Shown in pieces: positions 45,765 to 54,157 of a DNA stretch of 64,000 nucleotides. Position numbers and translations under genes: made by a program. Origin of the DNA: Williamsia limnetica (GTDB lineage Bacteria > Actinomycetota > Actinomycetes > Mycobacteriales > Mycobacteriaceae). The stretch lies in NCBI RefSeq assembly GCF_003217475.1, contig NZ_QJSP01000007.1, forward strand, positions 186,001-250,000. The letters run 5' to 3'. Each line of letters begins with the position of its first letter. Within the stretch, counting starts at the first letter, position 1. Below the pieces are notes generated by a model, which saw only the letters and a program-made list of their open reading frames with translations, ran no database searches and was not told the origin of the DNA.

Positions 45765-46937
45765 CTAACGCAGCCCGAGGCCGCGGGCGACAACGCCACG
45801 CAGCACTTCGTTGGTTCCGCCGCGCAAGGTGAACAACGCCTGATGCAGCCGGGCGTCTCGCAGCAGGCCGGCGATCTCGGGGGTTGGTCGCCAGCCTGTC
45901 TCGGCCTCGACGTCGTCGAGCAAACGCGCGACGAGATCAACCGATTCCTGCTCGAACCTGGTCCCGAGATCTTTCACCAGCGCCGCCTGATTCGCCGGGG
46001 ATTTGCCGGCCTCGAGTGCTCGCGCCACGGCCGTGGACAACTGACGCAGCGAGATCACCCGCGCGCCCAGGTCTCCGACGGCGGCCGTGACGGACGGGGA
46101 CGGCGAGACGTCGTCGGAGCTCAGCCAGCCGATGACCGCCAGCAATAGCGGCATCGTGGAAAGAAGGCGCTCTGGACCACTGCGTTCGTATGACAGTTCG
46201 GCCGTCACCTGATGCCATCCGTTACCGATCTCACCGAGGACCTCGGAGTCGGGGACGAAGACGTCGGTGAAGGCGACCTCGTTGAAATGATGCTCACCCG
46301 AGAGCAATTCGATCGGGCTGATGCCGACGCCCGCAGCATCGGTCGGAACCAGGAACTGACTGAAGCCCTTGTGCCGGGCTTCGGGATCGGCGGGCGAGGT
46401 CCTGGCCAGCACCACCACCATGTCCGCATGATGAGCGCCGCTCGTCCACACCTTCGTGCCGTTGATGACCCAGCCGCCGTCTGCCCTGGTGGCCTTGGTC
46501 TTCACCGCCGCCAGATCGGAACCGGCACCGTGTTCACTCATACCGATGGCCGAATAGAAATGGCCGCTGGCGATTTGGGGAAGGATGCGGGTTTTCTGTT
46601 CCTCGGTACCGAAACGAAGCAGTGTCGGCGCCACCTGGCGGTCGGCCACCCAGTGCGCTGCCACCGGCGCGCCCTGCGCGAGCAGCTCTTCGGTGACGAC
46701 GTAGCGCTGTAGATGCTCGCTGCCGCGGCCGCCGTAACTCTCCGGAATGGTCAGTCCCAGGAGGCCGGCCTCGCCGAGTCTGAGGCTGAAGTCGGCATCC
46801 CAGCGCGACAACCAGGAGTCCACGGCCGGACGCCAGCCGAACCGATCGCGGTCGGTCGCCAGGAAGTCGCGGATTCGCCCGCGAACCGCGTCCAGCTCGG
46901 ATTGATGCATGCCCAGCAGGGCATATGAACCGCTCAC
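45765..46937 (-). CDS. acyl-CoA dehydrogenase, alpha-type subunit
   Basis: 390 aa. IGMSEHGAGSDLAAVKTKA is at ~128-146 (SEHGAGSD rather than SEPGAGSD), KVWTSGAHHADMVVV at ~160 and LRGGTNEVLRGVVARGLGL at the C-terminus. GTG at 46937 has GGAAGGGG upstream; ATG nine residues later is an alternative. It is the first gene of a leftward operon with a beta ACAD and a crotonase. It diverges from the thiolase-like/DUF35 fusion gene at 47054 across 116 bp with A/T-rich AGCTAACTAT at ~46999-47008. Confidence 0.9.
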   Translation of the reverse strand: MSGSYALLGMHQSELDAVRGRIRDFLATDRDRFGWRPAVDSWLSRWDADFSLRLGEAGLLGLTIPESYGGRGSEHLQRYVVTEELLAQGAPVAAHWVADRQVAPTLLRFGTEEQKTRILPQIASGHFYSAIGMSEHGAGSDLAAVKTKATRADGGWVINGTKVWTSGAHHADMVVVLARTSPADPEARHKGFSQFLVPTDAAGVGISPIELLSGEHHFNEVAFTDVFVPDSEVLGEIGNGWHQVTAELSYERSGPERLLSTMPLLLAVIGWLSSDDVSPSPSVTAAVGDLGARVISLRQLSTAVARALEAGKSPANQAALVKDLGTRFEQESVDLVARLLDDVEAETGWRPTPEIAGLLRDARLHQALFTLRGGTNEVLRGVVARGLGLR

Positions 46938-47053
46938 GTGGACCCCTTCCGGGCACCGTCGACCTACCGTTGCGAACTGATCGCACAGTTGCCCCTAATC
47001 AGCTAACTATATACCCTATTAGAAAGTCGTTGGGCCGCACTGGCGCACATTGG

Positions 47054-48319
47054 ATGAATGGCGAAACCTTGAGTGAGATCGTAGCTATCGGGACGTATGT
47101 GCCGCCATGGACGAAAGCAGGCAAACGGGTTCGCGGTCCTGACGAGGACGCGGTCACCATGGCCGTCGCGGCCGGACGGGCCGCCGATCCCGACGTCCGC
47201 GCCCAGCGGATCGTTGTGGTGTCCCGCAATATGCCACTCATCGAGGGCGGTAATGCAGCGGTATTGCTCGCCGGTCTCTCGCTCGATCCCGACGTACCCA
47301 TCACCGAAGTCCTCGGCGGCGCTCCCGCGGCGCTCGACCAGGTGGCCATGGCCGATCCGCATACCCTGGTGATCGCGGCCGACGACTCTCCGACAGCGGC
47401 CGGGGCCGGTGCCGTACTGACCGGGACCGCGCCGACGGGCACCCGACTGGTCGCGGCGGGCGGGCAGACCCGGAGCCTGCCGGTGGTGATTCGCAACGAC
47501 CAGGGCGAACGCCGCGAATACGCCGACCCGCGCCTCCAACGGGAGGTCGGCGTCAAGACGACAGTGGCCCGGCTCGGCGTTTCCGAACAGCCCGATCTCG
47601 TGGTCGCCGCCGTCGCCGGCGTCAAGGCCGCACTCATCGGTGGCGCCTTCGGTCGAGCTGCGATCAACGATCCGAGCACATCGGCGAGCGCCGCGATCCG
47701 GGTACTCGCAGAAGCCGTCGAAGCCGGCCAGGCCGGGCTGATCCTGGCCACCGAGCAGTCGGTTGCAAGCGTTGCCACGCTGCACCTCGGAGACACTCCC
47801 CCGGTCGTTGCCCGCGACGAGACGATCTCCGGCGAACTCCCCAAGGCGACCATCGCACCAGGAATCGGTATCCCCATCTCGCTGGCCGCCTACGCGCGCG
47901 CCTTCGAACCCAAATTGCGATGGGAAGCTGCCATCTTCCCCGGTGATGACGAGCTGGTCTTCCCCCCGCGGCGACGGGTCGACGACGCCGGGAACCTGCA
48001 ATCGGACTACACACTGCAGCCGCTGCCGCGCACGGGTGAGGTCTACACCCACACGACGATCCAGATCCCGGTGCCGGACCTGCCCAGCCCGTACACCATT
48101 GCGCTGGTCCAGCTCACCGACAGCCCGGTGCGTGTGCTCCTAAAGGTCACCGGCGCACTCGCCGGCGACATCGAGATCGGTCAGCCCGGAGCAGTGGTGC
48201 TGCGCCGGGTCGCGATGCGCAACGGCATTCCCGACTACGGATACGCATTCTGGCCAGGGCGGCCCGCCGAACCCACAACCGCGGTGACCGCTGCCGCGAC
48301 CGAAGGAGCACGTCAATGA
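47054..48319 (+). CDS. Cys-less HMG-CoA synthase/thiolase-like domain fused to a DUF35 OB-fold
   Basis: 421 aa. Residues 1-~290 follow the pattern of archaeal-type HMG-CoA synthase/KAS III proteins (EIVAIGTYVPPW; GPDEDAVTMAVAAGRAA; VVSRNMPLIEGGNAAVLLAGL; IGGAFGRAAINDPSTSASAAIRVLAEAV). Residues ~295-405 are a DUF35 OB-fold (FPPRRRVDDAGN; PRTGEVYTHTTIQIP; PSPYTIALVQL). The whole protein contains no cysteine, so the nucleophile (GGAPAALDQVA at the expected place) is gone and no zinc ribbon exists. Thiolase-like and DUF35 parts are normally separate chains. ATG at 47054 has a weak ribosome site. Coupled (ATGA) to the following intact Ltp thiolase, for which it may be a scaffold. Confidence 0.78.
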   Translation: MNGETLSEIVAIGTYVPPWTKAGKRVRGPDEDAVTMAVAAGRAADPDVRAQRIVVVSRNMPLIEGGNAAVLLAGLSLDPDVPITEVLGGAPAALDQVAMADPHTLVIAADDSPTAAGAGAVLTGTAPTGTRLVAAGGQTRSLPVVIRNDQGERREYADPRLQREVGVKTTVARLGVSEQPDLVVAAVAGVKAALIGGAFGRAAINDPSTSASAAIRVLAEAVEAGQAGLILATEQSVASVATLHLGDTPPVVARDETISGELPKATIAPGIGIPISLAAYARAFEPKLRWEAAIFPGDDELVFPPRRRVDDAGNLQSDYTLQPLPRTGEVYTHTTIQIPVPDLPSPYTIALVQLTDSPVRVLLKVTGALAGDIEIGQPGAVVLRRVAMRNGIPDYGYAFWPGRPAEPTTAVTAAATEGARQ

Positions 48320-49476
48320 GGAAAGTTGCGATCGTCGGCGCCGGGATGACGCCGTTCGCCGAGCATTTCGACCTCGGCATCAAGGACCTCATCCCGATGG
48401 CCTACTCCGAGGCTGCGGGCTCTGTGGACAAAGGGCTCAGCAAGGCCGACATCGAGGCCGCGTGGTTCGGCGAGCTCGCCACCACCGACGGCTTTCCGTC
48501 GGGCATTCTCGCCGACACCCTCGACCTGACCGACATCCCGGTGACCCGTGTCGAAAACGCCTGCGCCACCGGCAATGACGCCATCCGGAACGCGACGCTC
48601 GCGATCGCGTCCGGACTCTACGACGTCGTACTGGTGGTGGGTGCGGACAAGGTCCGCGAGACGGCGTCGAACACCACTTTCTGGGAGTGGGCGGCCATGA
48701 CCCGCGACAACGCGTGGGACTATCCCCTCGGCCTGGTGGCGCCTGCCAACTTCGCACTGCACGTGACGCGGTACCTACACGAGTCGCCTGCCACGAAAGA
48801 GCACATGGCGATGGTCGCGGTCAAGAACCACTTCCACGCCCTGAACAACCCGAAAGCGCAACTGCGATACGAGATAACGGTCGAGCAGGCGCTGGCGGCA
48901 CCGACGGTTGTCGCGCCGTTCGGACTGTACGACTGCACACCGCAAAGCGACGGGGCGGCGGCCGTGATCCTGGCATCAGAGGATGCGGTGGATCGATTCA
49001 CCGACCGTCCTGTGTGGGTGCGTGGGGTCGGCCTCGGCATGGACCGGGTCATGCATCAGCACAAGAAGGACATGACCACCTTCCCGCCGACCGTCAAGGC
49101 CGCCAAGGCCGCCATGACGATGGCCGGCGTGACACCCTCTGACATCGATGTCGCCGAAGTCCACGACTGCTTCACCGGCGTCGAGTTGATCAGCTACGAA
49201 GACCTCGGTTTCGCTGACCGATTCGAGGCGTACAAACTGGTCGAGGCGCGAGAACATTATGTGGGCGGATCGATCCCGATCAATCCGAGCGGAGGGTTGA
49301 AAGCCAAGGGACATCCGCCGGGCGCCACCGGGGTGGCGCAGTGCTACGAGCTGTTCAACCAGTTGCGTGGCGAGTCGGAAAACCAGGTGGACGGCGCGCG
49401 GATCGCGCTCGCCCACAATATCGGTGGACCGACCGCGGTGTCGGCTGTGACCATTCTGTCGAACGATCGGGGCTGA
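48316..49476 (+). CDS. SCP2-type thiolase (Ltp) with complete catalytic set
   Basis: 386 aa. Cys is in ENACATGNDA (residue ~83), His in VHDCFTG (~277) and KGHPPGATG (~337-345). SIPINPSGGLKAKGHP is the classic SCP-x thiolase box. It probably cleaves a branched or steroid-derived 3-keto acyl-CoA. ATG at 48316 overlaps the fusion gene stop. This is the only SCP2-type thiolase of the window with both Cys and GHP intact, and its DUF35 partner is presumably the fused upstream protein. Confidence 0.9.
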   Translation: MRKVAIVGAGMTPFAEHFDLGIKDLIPMAYSEAAGSVDKGLSKADIEAAWFGELATTDGFPSGILADTLDLTDIPVTRVENACATGNDAIRNATLAIASGLYDVVLVVGADKVRETASNTTFWEWAAMTRDNAWDYPLGLVAPANFALHVTRYLHESPATKEHMAMVAVKNHFHALNNPKAQLRYEITVEQALAAPTVVAPFGLYDCTPQSDGAAAVILASEDAVDRFTDRPVWVRGVGLGMDRVMHQHKKDMTTFPPTVKAAKAAMTMAGVTPSDIDVAEVHDCFTGVELISYEDLGFADRFEAYKLVEAREHYVGGSIPINPSGGLKAKGHPPGATGVAQCYELFNQLRGESENQVDGARIALAHNIGGPTAVSAVTILSNDRG

Positions 49477-49580
49477 CCCGCCGGGCAATTCCGCTCCGGC
49501 ATGTAAATAGTGTAATCATATGGCTGACTGGTAATAGTCTCTGGTTCTGCGCTGCCGAAGCGCTATGGAAAGGGTTACGC

Positions 49581-51080
49581 GTGTCGATCTCATTGCTGTT
49601 GGAAATGGCCGCATCCGCACAACCAGACCGCACCGCGGTGGTGGCCGATGAGCTGAGGTTGACCGTGACCGAGCTGGCCACCGTCGCATCAGGCGGGGCC
49701 GGTGTGATCACGGAGTCCGGTGCTCAGCACGTCGTGTACGTGGGCACCGGCGGCGCCCATCTGCCGTTCCTGTTGTTCGCGTCCGCCCAGGCGGGGATCC
49801 CGTTCACCCCGCTCAATTACCGACTGAGCGCGGACGGCATCAACAGCCTGATCGCGCGCCTGCCGCATCCGCTGGTCGTCGTGGACCGTGAGTATCGCGA
49901 AATGATCGACGTTCCCGCGCAGCGTCTTCAGGATTCCGACGAAATCCTCGACCGTGCCCATACCGCCGAGCCGTTCACCAGGTTCGTCGATCCTGATGAT
50001 CTCGCGGTGGTGCTGTTCACCTCCGGCACCACGTCACGACCCAAAGCGGTCCAGCTGTCGCACAGCAATCTCACCAGCTACGTCATGCAAACCGTCGAGT
50101 TCGACAGCGCCGCACCAGAAGACGCGGTTCTGATCGCGGTCCCGCCATATCACATCGCCGGCGTGGGCGCCGCGCTGTCGAACGTCTACTCCGGGCGCAA
50201 GATGGTGTACCTGCGCCGTTTTGATCCCGTGGAGTGGATACGCCTCATCCGGCAAGAGGGCGTCACCACTGCCACCGTCGTTCCGACGATGCTCGACCGG
50301 ATCATCACCACGCTCGAGCAGAATCCGGTGGAACTGCCCACGCTGCGCAACCTCGCCTACGGTGGCGCAAAGGTGGGTCTGCCGCTGGTACGCAAGGCTC
50401 TCGCGCTGCTGCCCGACGTCGGATTCGTCAACGCATACGGTCTGACCGAGACGAGTTCCACTATCGCCGTCCTGACACCGGACGATCATCGGGCGGCGCT
50501 CAGTTCGTCGGATCCCGTTGTGGCCGCGCGACTGGCTTCGGTGGGCCAACCCGTACCCGGAATCGATTTGCAGATCCGTGGCGCGGACGGCGAGGTGGTC
50601 CCGCAGGGCGAGCCGGGTGAGTTGTACGTCCGCGGCGAACAGGTATCCGGCAAATACGACGAGATCGGATCGGTTCTCGACGAGGAGGGCTGGTTTCCCA
50701 CCAAAGACATCGCGACACTGGACGCCGACGGTTACCTGTTCATCACCGGGCGATCCGACGACACGATCATCCGCGGGGGTGAGAACATCGCTCCCGCCGA
50801 ACTCGAGGATGTCCTCATCGAACACCCTGCAGTGCACCAGGTTGTCGTGATCGGTGTGGCGGACCCGGAGTGGGGTCAGAGCATCGTCGCGATCGTGGTG
50901 CCGGAGCCAGGTACCGAGCCAGACGGCGAGGAGTTGCGGGCATACGCGCGCAAGGCGCTGCGCGGTTCCCGAACCCCCGACCGGGTGGTCTTCCGGGACG
51001 TACTTCCCACCACGGCGACCGGTAAGATACTGCGCCGCCACTTGATCCAGGAACTGAGACCCGTCACCGGTAACGCCTGA
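49581..51080 (+). CDS. acyl-CoA synthetase (AMP-dependent ligase)
   Basis: 499 aa from GTG at 49581, with GGAAAGG upstream. The P-loop is VLFTSGTTSRPKAVQLSH (~150-167, Arg replacing the usual Gly/Lys at one site), then NAYGLTETSS (~286), FPTKDIATLD, GRSDDTIIRGGENIAPAELE (~390) and LPTTATGKILRRHL with the catalytic Lys. The FPTKD box replaces the usual WxxTGD, which occurs in some ligases. It follows the Ltp gene by 104 nt containing an A/T-rich patch, so it may also be transcribed independently. A terminator follows. Confidence 0.9.
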   Translation: MSISLLLEMAASAQPDRTAVVADELRLTVTELATVASGGAGVITESGAQHVVYVGTGGAHLPFLLFASAQAGIPFTPLNYRLSADGINSLIARLPHPLVVVDREYREMIDVPAQRLQDSDEILDRAHTAEPFTRFVDPDDLAVVLFTSGTTSRPKAVQLSHSNLTSYVMQTVEFDSAAPEDAVLIAVPPYHIAGVGAALSNVYSGRKMVYLRRFDPVEWIRLIRQEGVTTATVVPTMLDRIITTLEQNPVELPTLRNLAYGGAKVGLPLVRKALALLPDVGFVNAYGLTETSSTIAVLTPDDHRAALSSSDPVVAARLASVGQPVPGIDLQIRGADGEVVPQGEPGELYVRGEQVSGKYDEIGSVLDEEGWFPTKDIATLDADGYLFITGRSDDTIIRGGENIAPAELEDVLIEHPAVHQVVVIGVADPEWGQSIVAIVVPEPGTEPDGEELRAYARKALRGSRTPDRVVFRDVLPTTATGKILRRHLIQELRPVTGNA

Positions 51081-51103
51081 GACCTCGCACGCCCCGAGAT
51101 ACG

Positions 51104-51138
51104 AAAGACGGTCCGCGTGCTGGGCGGATCGTCTTTTG
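51104..51138 (+). terminator. terminator after synthetase
   Basis: 13-bp stem AAAGACGGTCCGC with one mismatch, a 7-nt loop and a T-run (TCTTTT). Confidence 0.85.
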
Positions 51139-51248
51139 TGTAGGTGCATTGTTCCGCATGGCCCGCGACACGAGGCTCGGTCGCCGGTGGTGGTGATCCT
51201 GGCCATGAGGGCAACGGTCCGTACACCACGCCCACGCAGGACCGCCCA

Positions 51249-51585
51249 TCAGTTCGGAGTCCGAGGGCGGGACCACCCGTGGTGGCGCGGTATCACGAGA
51301 ACGCCGGGCGCATGCAGCGCCGAGATGACCCGAGTGGGCTCGGACCCGGGCGTCCAGTCCCGAGTCGCCGGCCCCATGCTGCGCCACACCCGTGCGGTGC
51401 CCGACGGTTTACCATCCAGCGGTCCTTCGAGCATTGCATGCACCACGGTGGCGCTCGAAGTCCGGGCCGCATCGAGCAGGACATCGATCGCGGAACCAAT
51501 GCCGCCGAGTCGCATTGCAGGTCCCGCAGTATCGATTTCTTGCCGAGGATGCCCTGCTGGCATTCGATAGTACGACCGCCTCGCG
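51249..51585 (-). pseudogene. remnant of an isochorismatase-like gene
   Basis: One frame reads AIDVLLDAARTSSATVVHAMLEG and DWTPGSEPTRVISALHAPGVLVIPRHHGWS, matching the intact protein at 27054-27689 (RIDEVLQAARAHGVRVVHAIYEG; NWTPGSLPTQVLPRLLDPADVVSPRHHGLS) along its length. The N-terminal TIECQQGILGKKS lies in a different frame at ~51535-51580. The C-terminal third, including the GVSVNVAV segment, is missing. Frameshifted and truncated. Confidence 0.75.
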
Positions 51586-51599
51586 GGCAGTGAGATACC

Positions 51600-51890
51600 G
51601 GCCGTCCTGCCAGGCACGATGCCCAACCGGACCGAACGAGAGCCTCAACCCTTCGCTGCCGCCCGCGGATGGCAGCATCCGGACGCGTTCGAGTCCCGAT
51701 GTGGGCCGCCGGCAACGCACGCACGATGTCGATCCGCGCTTCCGCGGCGTAGGTTTCGAACGCCGCCAGATATTCACGGCCGCCGGTGACCGAGCGTTCG
51801 TAGGTGACGCCGACTCGCCGATGCCCGGATCGCTTGCAAGAAGCGCGATGCAGCAGCTCTCGTTTTTCAGTCGCCAAGCCAATCGTCAGT
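51600..51890 (-). pseudogene. possible remnant of an ABC transporter solute-binding protein
   Basis: A leftward frame reads HRRVGVTYERSVTGGREYLAAF, then ETYAAEARIDIVRAL and PDAAIRGRQRRVEALVRSG. This resembles the middle of branched-chain-type periplasmic binding proteins (regulated pattern: VGVxYE..xxGREYLAAF..). Only ~75 residues are visible, without ends. The identification is tentative. Confidence 0.3.
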
Positions 51891-51959
51891 ACCGCCCCAC
51901 GACAGCGTCGGTACAGAACCGCCTCGTTCGACAACGTCCCCGAACCGAAGAGGCGTTCT

Positions 51960-52280
51960 CAGAGCGGACTGTTCGTGGTTCCTGCGAGTCGGCAGTTCTC
52001 GGACAAGGAGCACATGCGCGGCCTGATCCGGCGGGTGAACAACGGCATGCTGCGCGCCCCCCCATCGAGCAGCGAACGATCATGTTCACCGCTGAGGCGA
52101 ACCGGGGTGGCGGTCGTTTCAGAAAGTGCCGCGACCACGGTGAGTGGCGTCGCCTACCAGCAGATGTACCATTTCCTCTTCGAGTTCGAGGGGGAAGCTG
52201 TTGTGCGGCTGTGGGGATTCAATGACACGCACCACGTCCGCGAGGTATCTGCGCTGGGCAGCGAGGGCAAGGTCAGCTAG
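51960..52280 (+). pseudogene. remnant of a SnoaL-like gene
   Basis: One frame gives SGLFVVPASRQFSDKEHMRGLIRRVNNGML, a second frame PPIEQRTIMFTAEANR, and the first frame again VAVVSESAATTVSGVAYQQMYHFLFEFEGEAVVRLWGFNDTHHVREV, the typical C-terminal half of a SnoaL domain, ending in TAG at 52278-52280. The first break coincides with a run of seven C near 52058-52064. Two compensating indels are needed to restore a protein. A start codon with ribosome site was not found. Confidence 0.65.
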
Positions 52281-52444
52281 GGGGCCGCAGGACCACTATA
52301 TGGGCGCAACACGTCTGACTTATTCGACGGCCGGCATTCCTCCTTGTACGTCACCGTTCCGAGCTCGATGAACCTCTCCTTGGTGCCACCTCCAGAAAAC
52401 GCCGGCCAGATCGCCGGTCCTGAGCCGTAAGTCACTGCCGGCAA

Positions 52445-53530
52445 TCAGAACTCGACAGCCACATGGTCAGACACCGGGTGTGCCTGGCAGCCGAGGACGA
52501 GTCCGTCCGCGATGTCCTCCTCGTCGAGAGCGCCTGCGTTCGCCATCTCGACCTGTCCGGAGAGCACCGTGGCCTGGCACGACCCGCATTCACCCTCCCG
52601 GCACGAGTACGGCGCCTCTACTCCGTGAGCGAGTAGTACGTCGATCAGCGTCTTCGACCGGGGCCAGGCGAGTTCATGGGTGGCGCCGTGGAGCTCGACG
52701 GTGACCCTGGCGGCATCCCGCTTGTCCTCAACGCTGTCCGCAGTGACAATTGGTGGCCCGTGGTGGCCGAACGGATCGTCGGACAGCGACACGAAGTTCT
52801 CGATGTGGATCCGGGCCCGCGGCAGTCCGATCTGTTCGAGCGCCTGGCGTGCTCCCTGCATGAAGGGTTTCGGACCACAGATGAACGCTTCGAAATCACC
52901 GTACGGTTGCAACACCGACCGCAGCGCAAGGTGTGTCGGCAACCCTTGCACGCTTTCGATCCAGTGCACCACCGTGAGTCTCTCGGGATACTCGCCGAAC
53001 AGAGAGCGCAACTGGGTCGCGAAGATCACCGACTCGGGATAACGATTGGCATAGAACAGCACCACACGTCCACTGCCGTCCAGGAGCGCGGTCTTCATGA
53101 TGGACAACAACGGTGTGATGCCACTCCCGGCACCGACCAGCAGCAGGTCGCGGTCGACATCTTTGGGCGTGAATGCGCCGGCCGGAGGCAGACTTTCGAT
53201 GATCTGACCCGCGGCGATGTTGTCACACAACCAGTTGGACCCGTAGCCGTCGACTGTCCGCTTGACGGTGACCATCAGCGTGTCGTCGTGTCTCGGCGAG
53301 CTCGACAGGGAGTAACACCGCGCCACCGACCCCGTGCGATCACTCGGAATCCTCAGGGTGAGGAATTGCCCAGGCCGGTAGGAGAATTGATCACCGGGAG
53401 CATCGAACACGATCGTCTTGGCATCGGGGGTCTCGGCGATGACCTCTCGCACCCGTAGCGCGACCGCCCCCGGGGAACTCGGTGCGGGCGCCCCAAGCGT
53501 GCTGCCGGTCGCCTGATCAGTGGGCGACAC
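52445..53530 (-). CDS. KshB-like oxygenase reductase (FAD, NAD(P)H, C-terminal 2Fe-2S)
   Basis: 361 aa. FAD binding is marked by ARCYSLSSSP (~85-94), the NAD(P)H site by GAGSGITPLLSI (~151-162) and ICGPKPFMQGA (~218). The C-terminal plant-type ferredoxin has CREGECGSCQATVLSG plus a fourth Cys in LVLGCQAHP. The domain order FAD-NAD-2Fe2S and length match KshB, the reductase of 3-ketosteroid 9alpha-hydroxylase, and phenylacetate-type reductases. GTG at 53530 overlaps the TetR stop by 14 nt. It should pass electrons to the Rieske oxygenase of the same operon. Confidence 0.9.
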   Translation of the reverse strand: MSPTDQATGSTLGAPAPSSPGAVALRVREVIAETPDAKTIVFDAPGDQFSYRPGQFLTLRIPSDRTGSVARCYSLSSSPRHDDTLMVTVKRTVDGYGSNWLCDNIAAGQIIESLPPAGAFTPKDVDRDLLLVGAGSGITPLLSIMKTALLDGSGRVVLFYANRYPESVIFATQLRSLFGEYPERLTVVHWIESVQGLPTHLALRSVLQPYGDFEAFICGPKPFMQGARQALEQIGLPRARIHIENFVSLSDDPFGHHGPPIVTADSVEDKRDAARVTVELHGATHELAWPRSKTLIDVLLAHGVEAPYSCREGECGSCQATVLSGQVEMANAGALDEEDIADGLVLGCQAHPVSDHVAVEF

Positions 53531-54149
53531 GGGCAGACACCGGTGAACTCTCGACGCGCGCAGGACCCACCATCGCATATATCAAATCGGTGATCGCCGC
53601 GATCGTGCCCTCCCGGGTCATTTGAGCCTTGGTGTTGCGTGCGAGGAACCACGACCGCTCCAACATCGCCATCACACACACCCCCGAGGTGGCGGGATCG
53701 CTCAGGGAGCGCCCAGACAATCGTTCCAGCTCGCGACCGATGACGCCGGCTGTCTCGGCATGAACTCGTGCCACCGCTGCCTGGAACCGGGCGTCCGGTG
53801 GCGAATCATCAACGGACCTGATCGAGAAGGCTCCGGTTCGGTCGAGATAGTCGAACAGCTGACGTACCCATGCTTCGAAGGCGGACTTGTCAGCACCGAT
53901 TTCGATGAGCTCGAGCGCCCGCACGGCGTCCGCTGTCTCGCGTGTGGTGACGGTACCCAGCTCGATGAAGATGTGCCGCTTGTCTCGGAAGTAGTAGTAG
54001 AAACTTCCCCGCGCAACCGAAAGCCGATCGGTGATGTCTTTCACCTGAGTACCGGAATAACCCTTGCGCTCGAACACATCCCGGGCCGCATCAAGGAAAG
54101 CTTGTCGGGTTACCGCCGACTTCGGATGTTTCGCTTCACTCAGTTTCAC
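53517..54149 (-). CDS. TetR family regulator encoded between oxygenase and reductase genes
   Basis: About 210 aa. The helix-turn-helix is at ~12-57: AFLDAARDVFERKGYSGTQVKDITDRLSVARGSFYYYFRDKRHIF (read in parts). The ligand domain covers ~70-195. GTG at 54149 lies 8 nt beyond the oxygenase stop; a start further upstream would overlap that gene, and no strong ribosome site decides. It is overlapped at its end by the reductase gene. Location inside the oxygenase operon implies control of that operon. It is a generic TetR protein; identity with KstR cannot be claimed. Confidence 0.87.
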   Translation of the reverse strand: MKLSEAKHPKSAVTRQAFLDAARDVFERKGYSGTQVKDITDRLSVARGSFYYYFRDKRHIFIELGTVTTRETADAVRALELIEIGADKSAFEAWVRQLFDYLDRTGAFSIRSVDDSPPDARFQAAVARVHAETAGVIGRELERLSGRSLSDPATSGVCVMAMLERSWFLARNTKAQMTREGTIAAITDLIYAMVGPARVESSPVSARVAH

Positions 54150-54157
54150 CGGACGAA

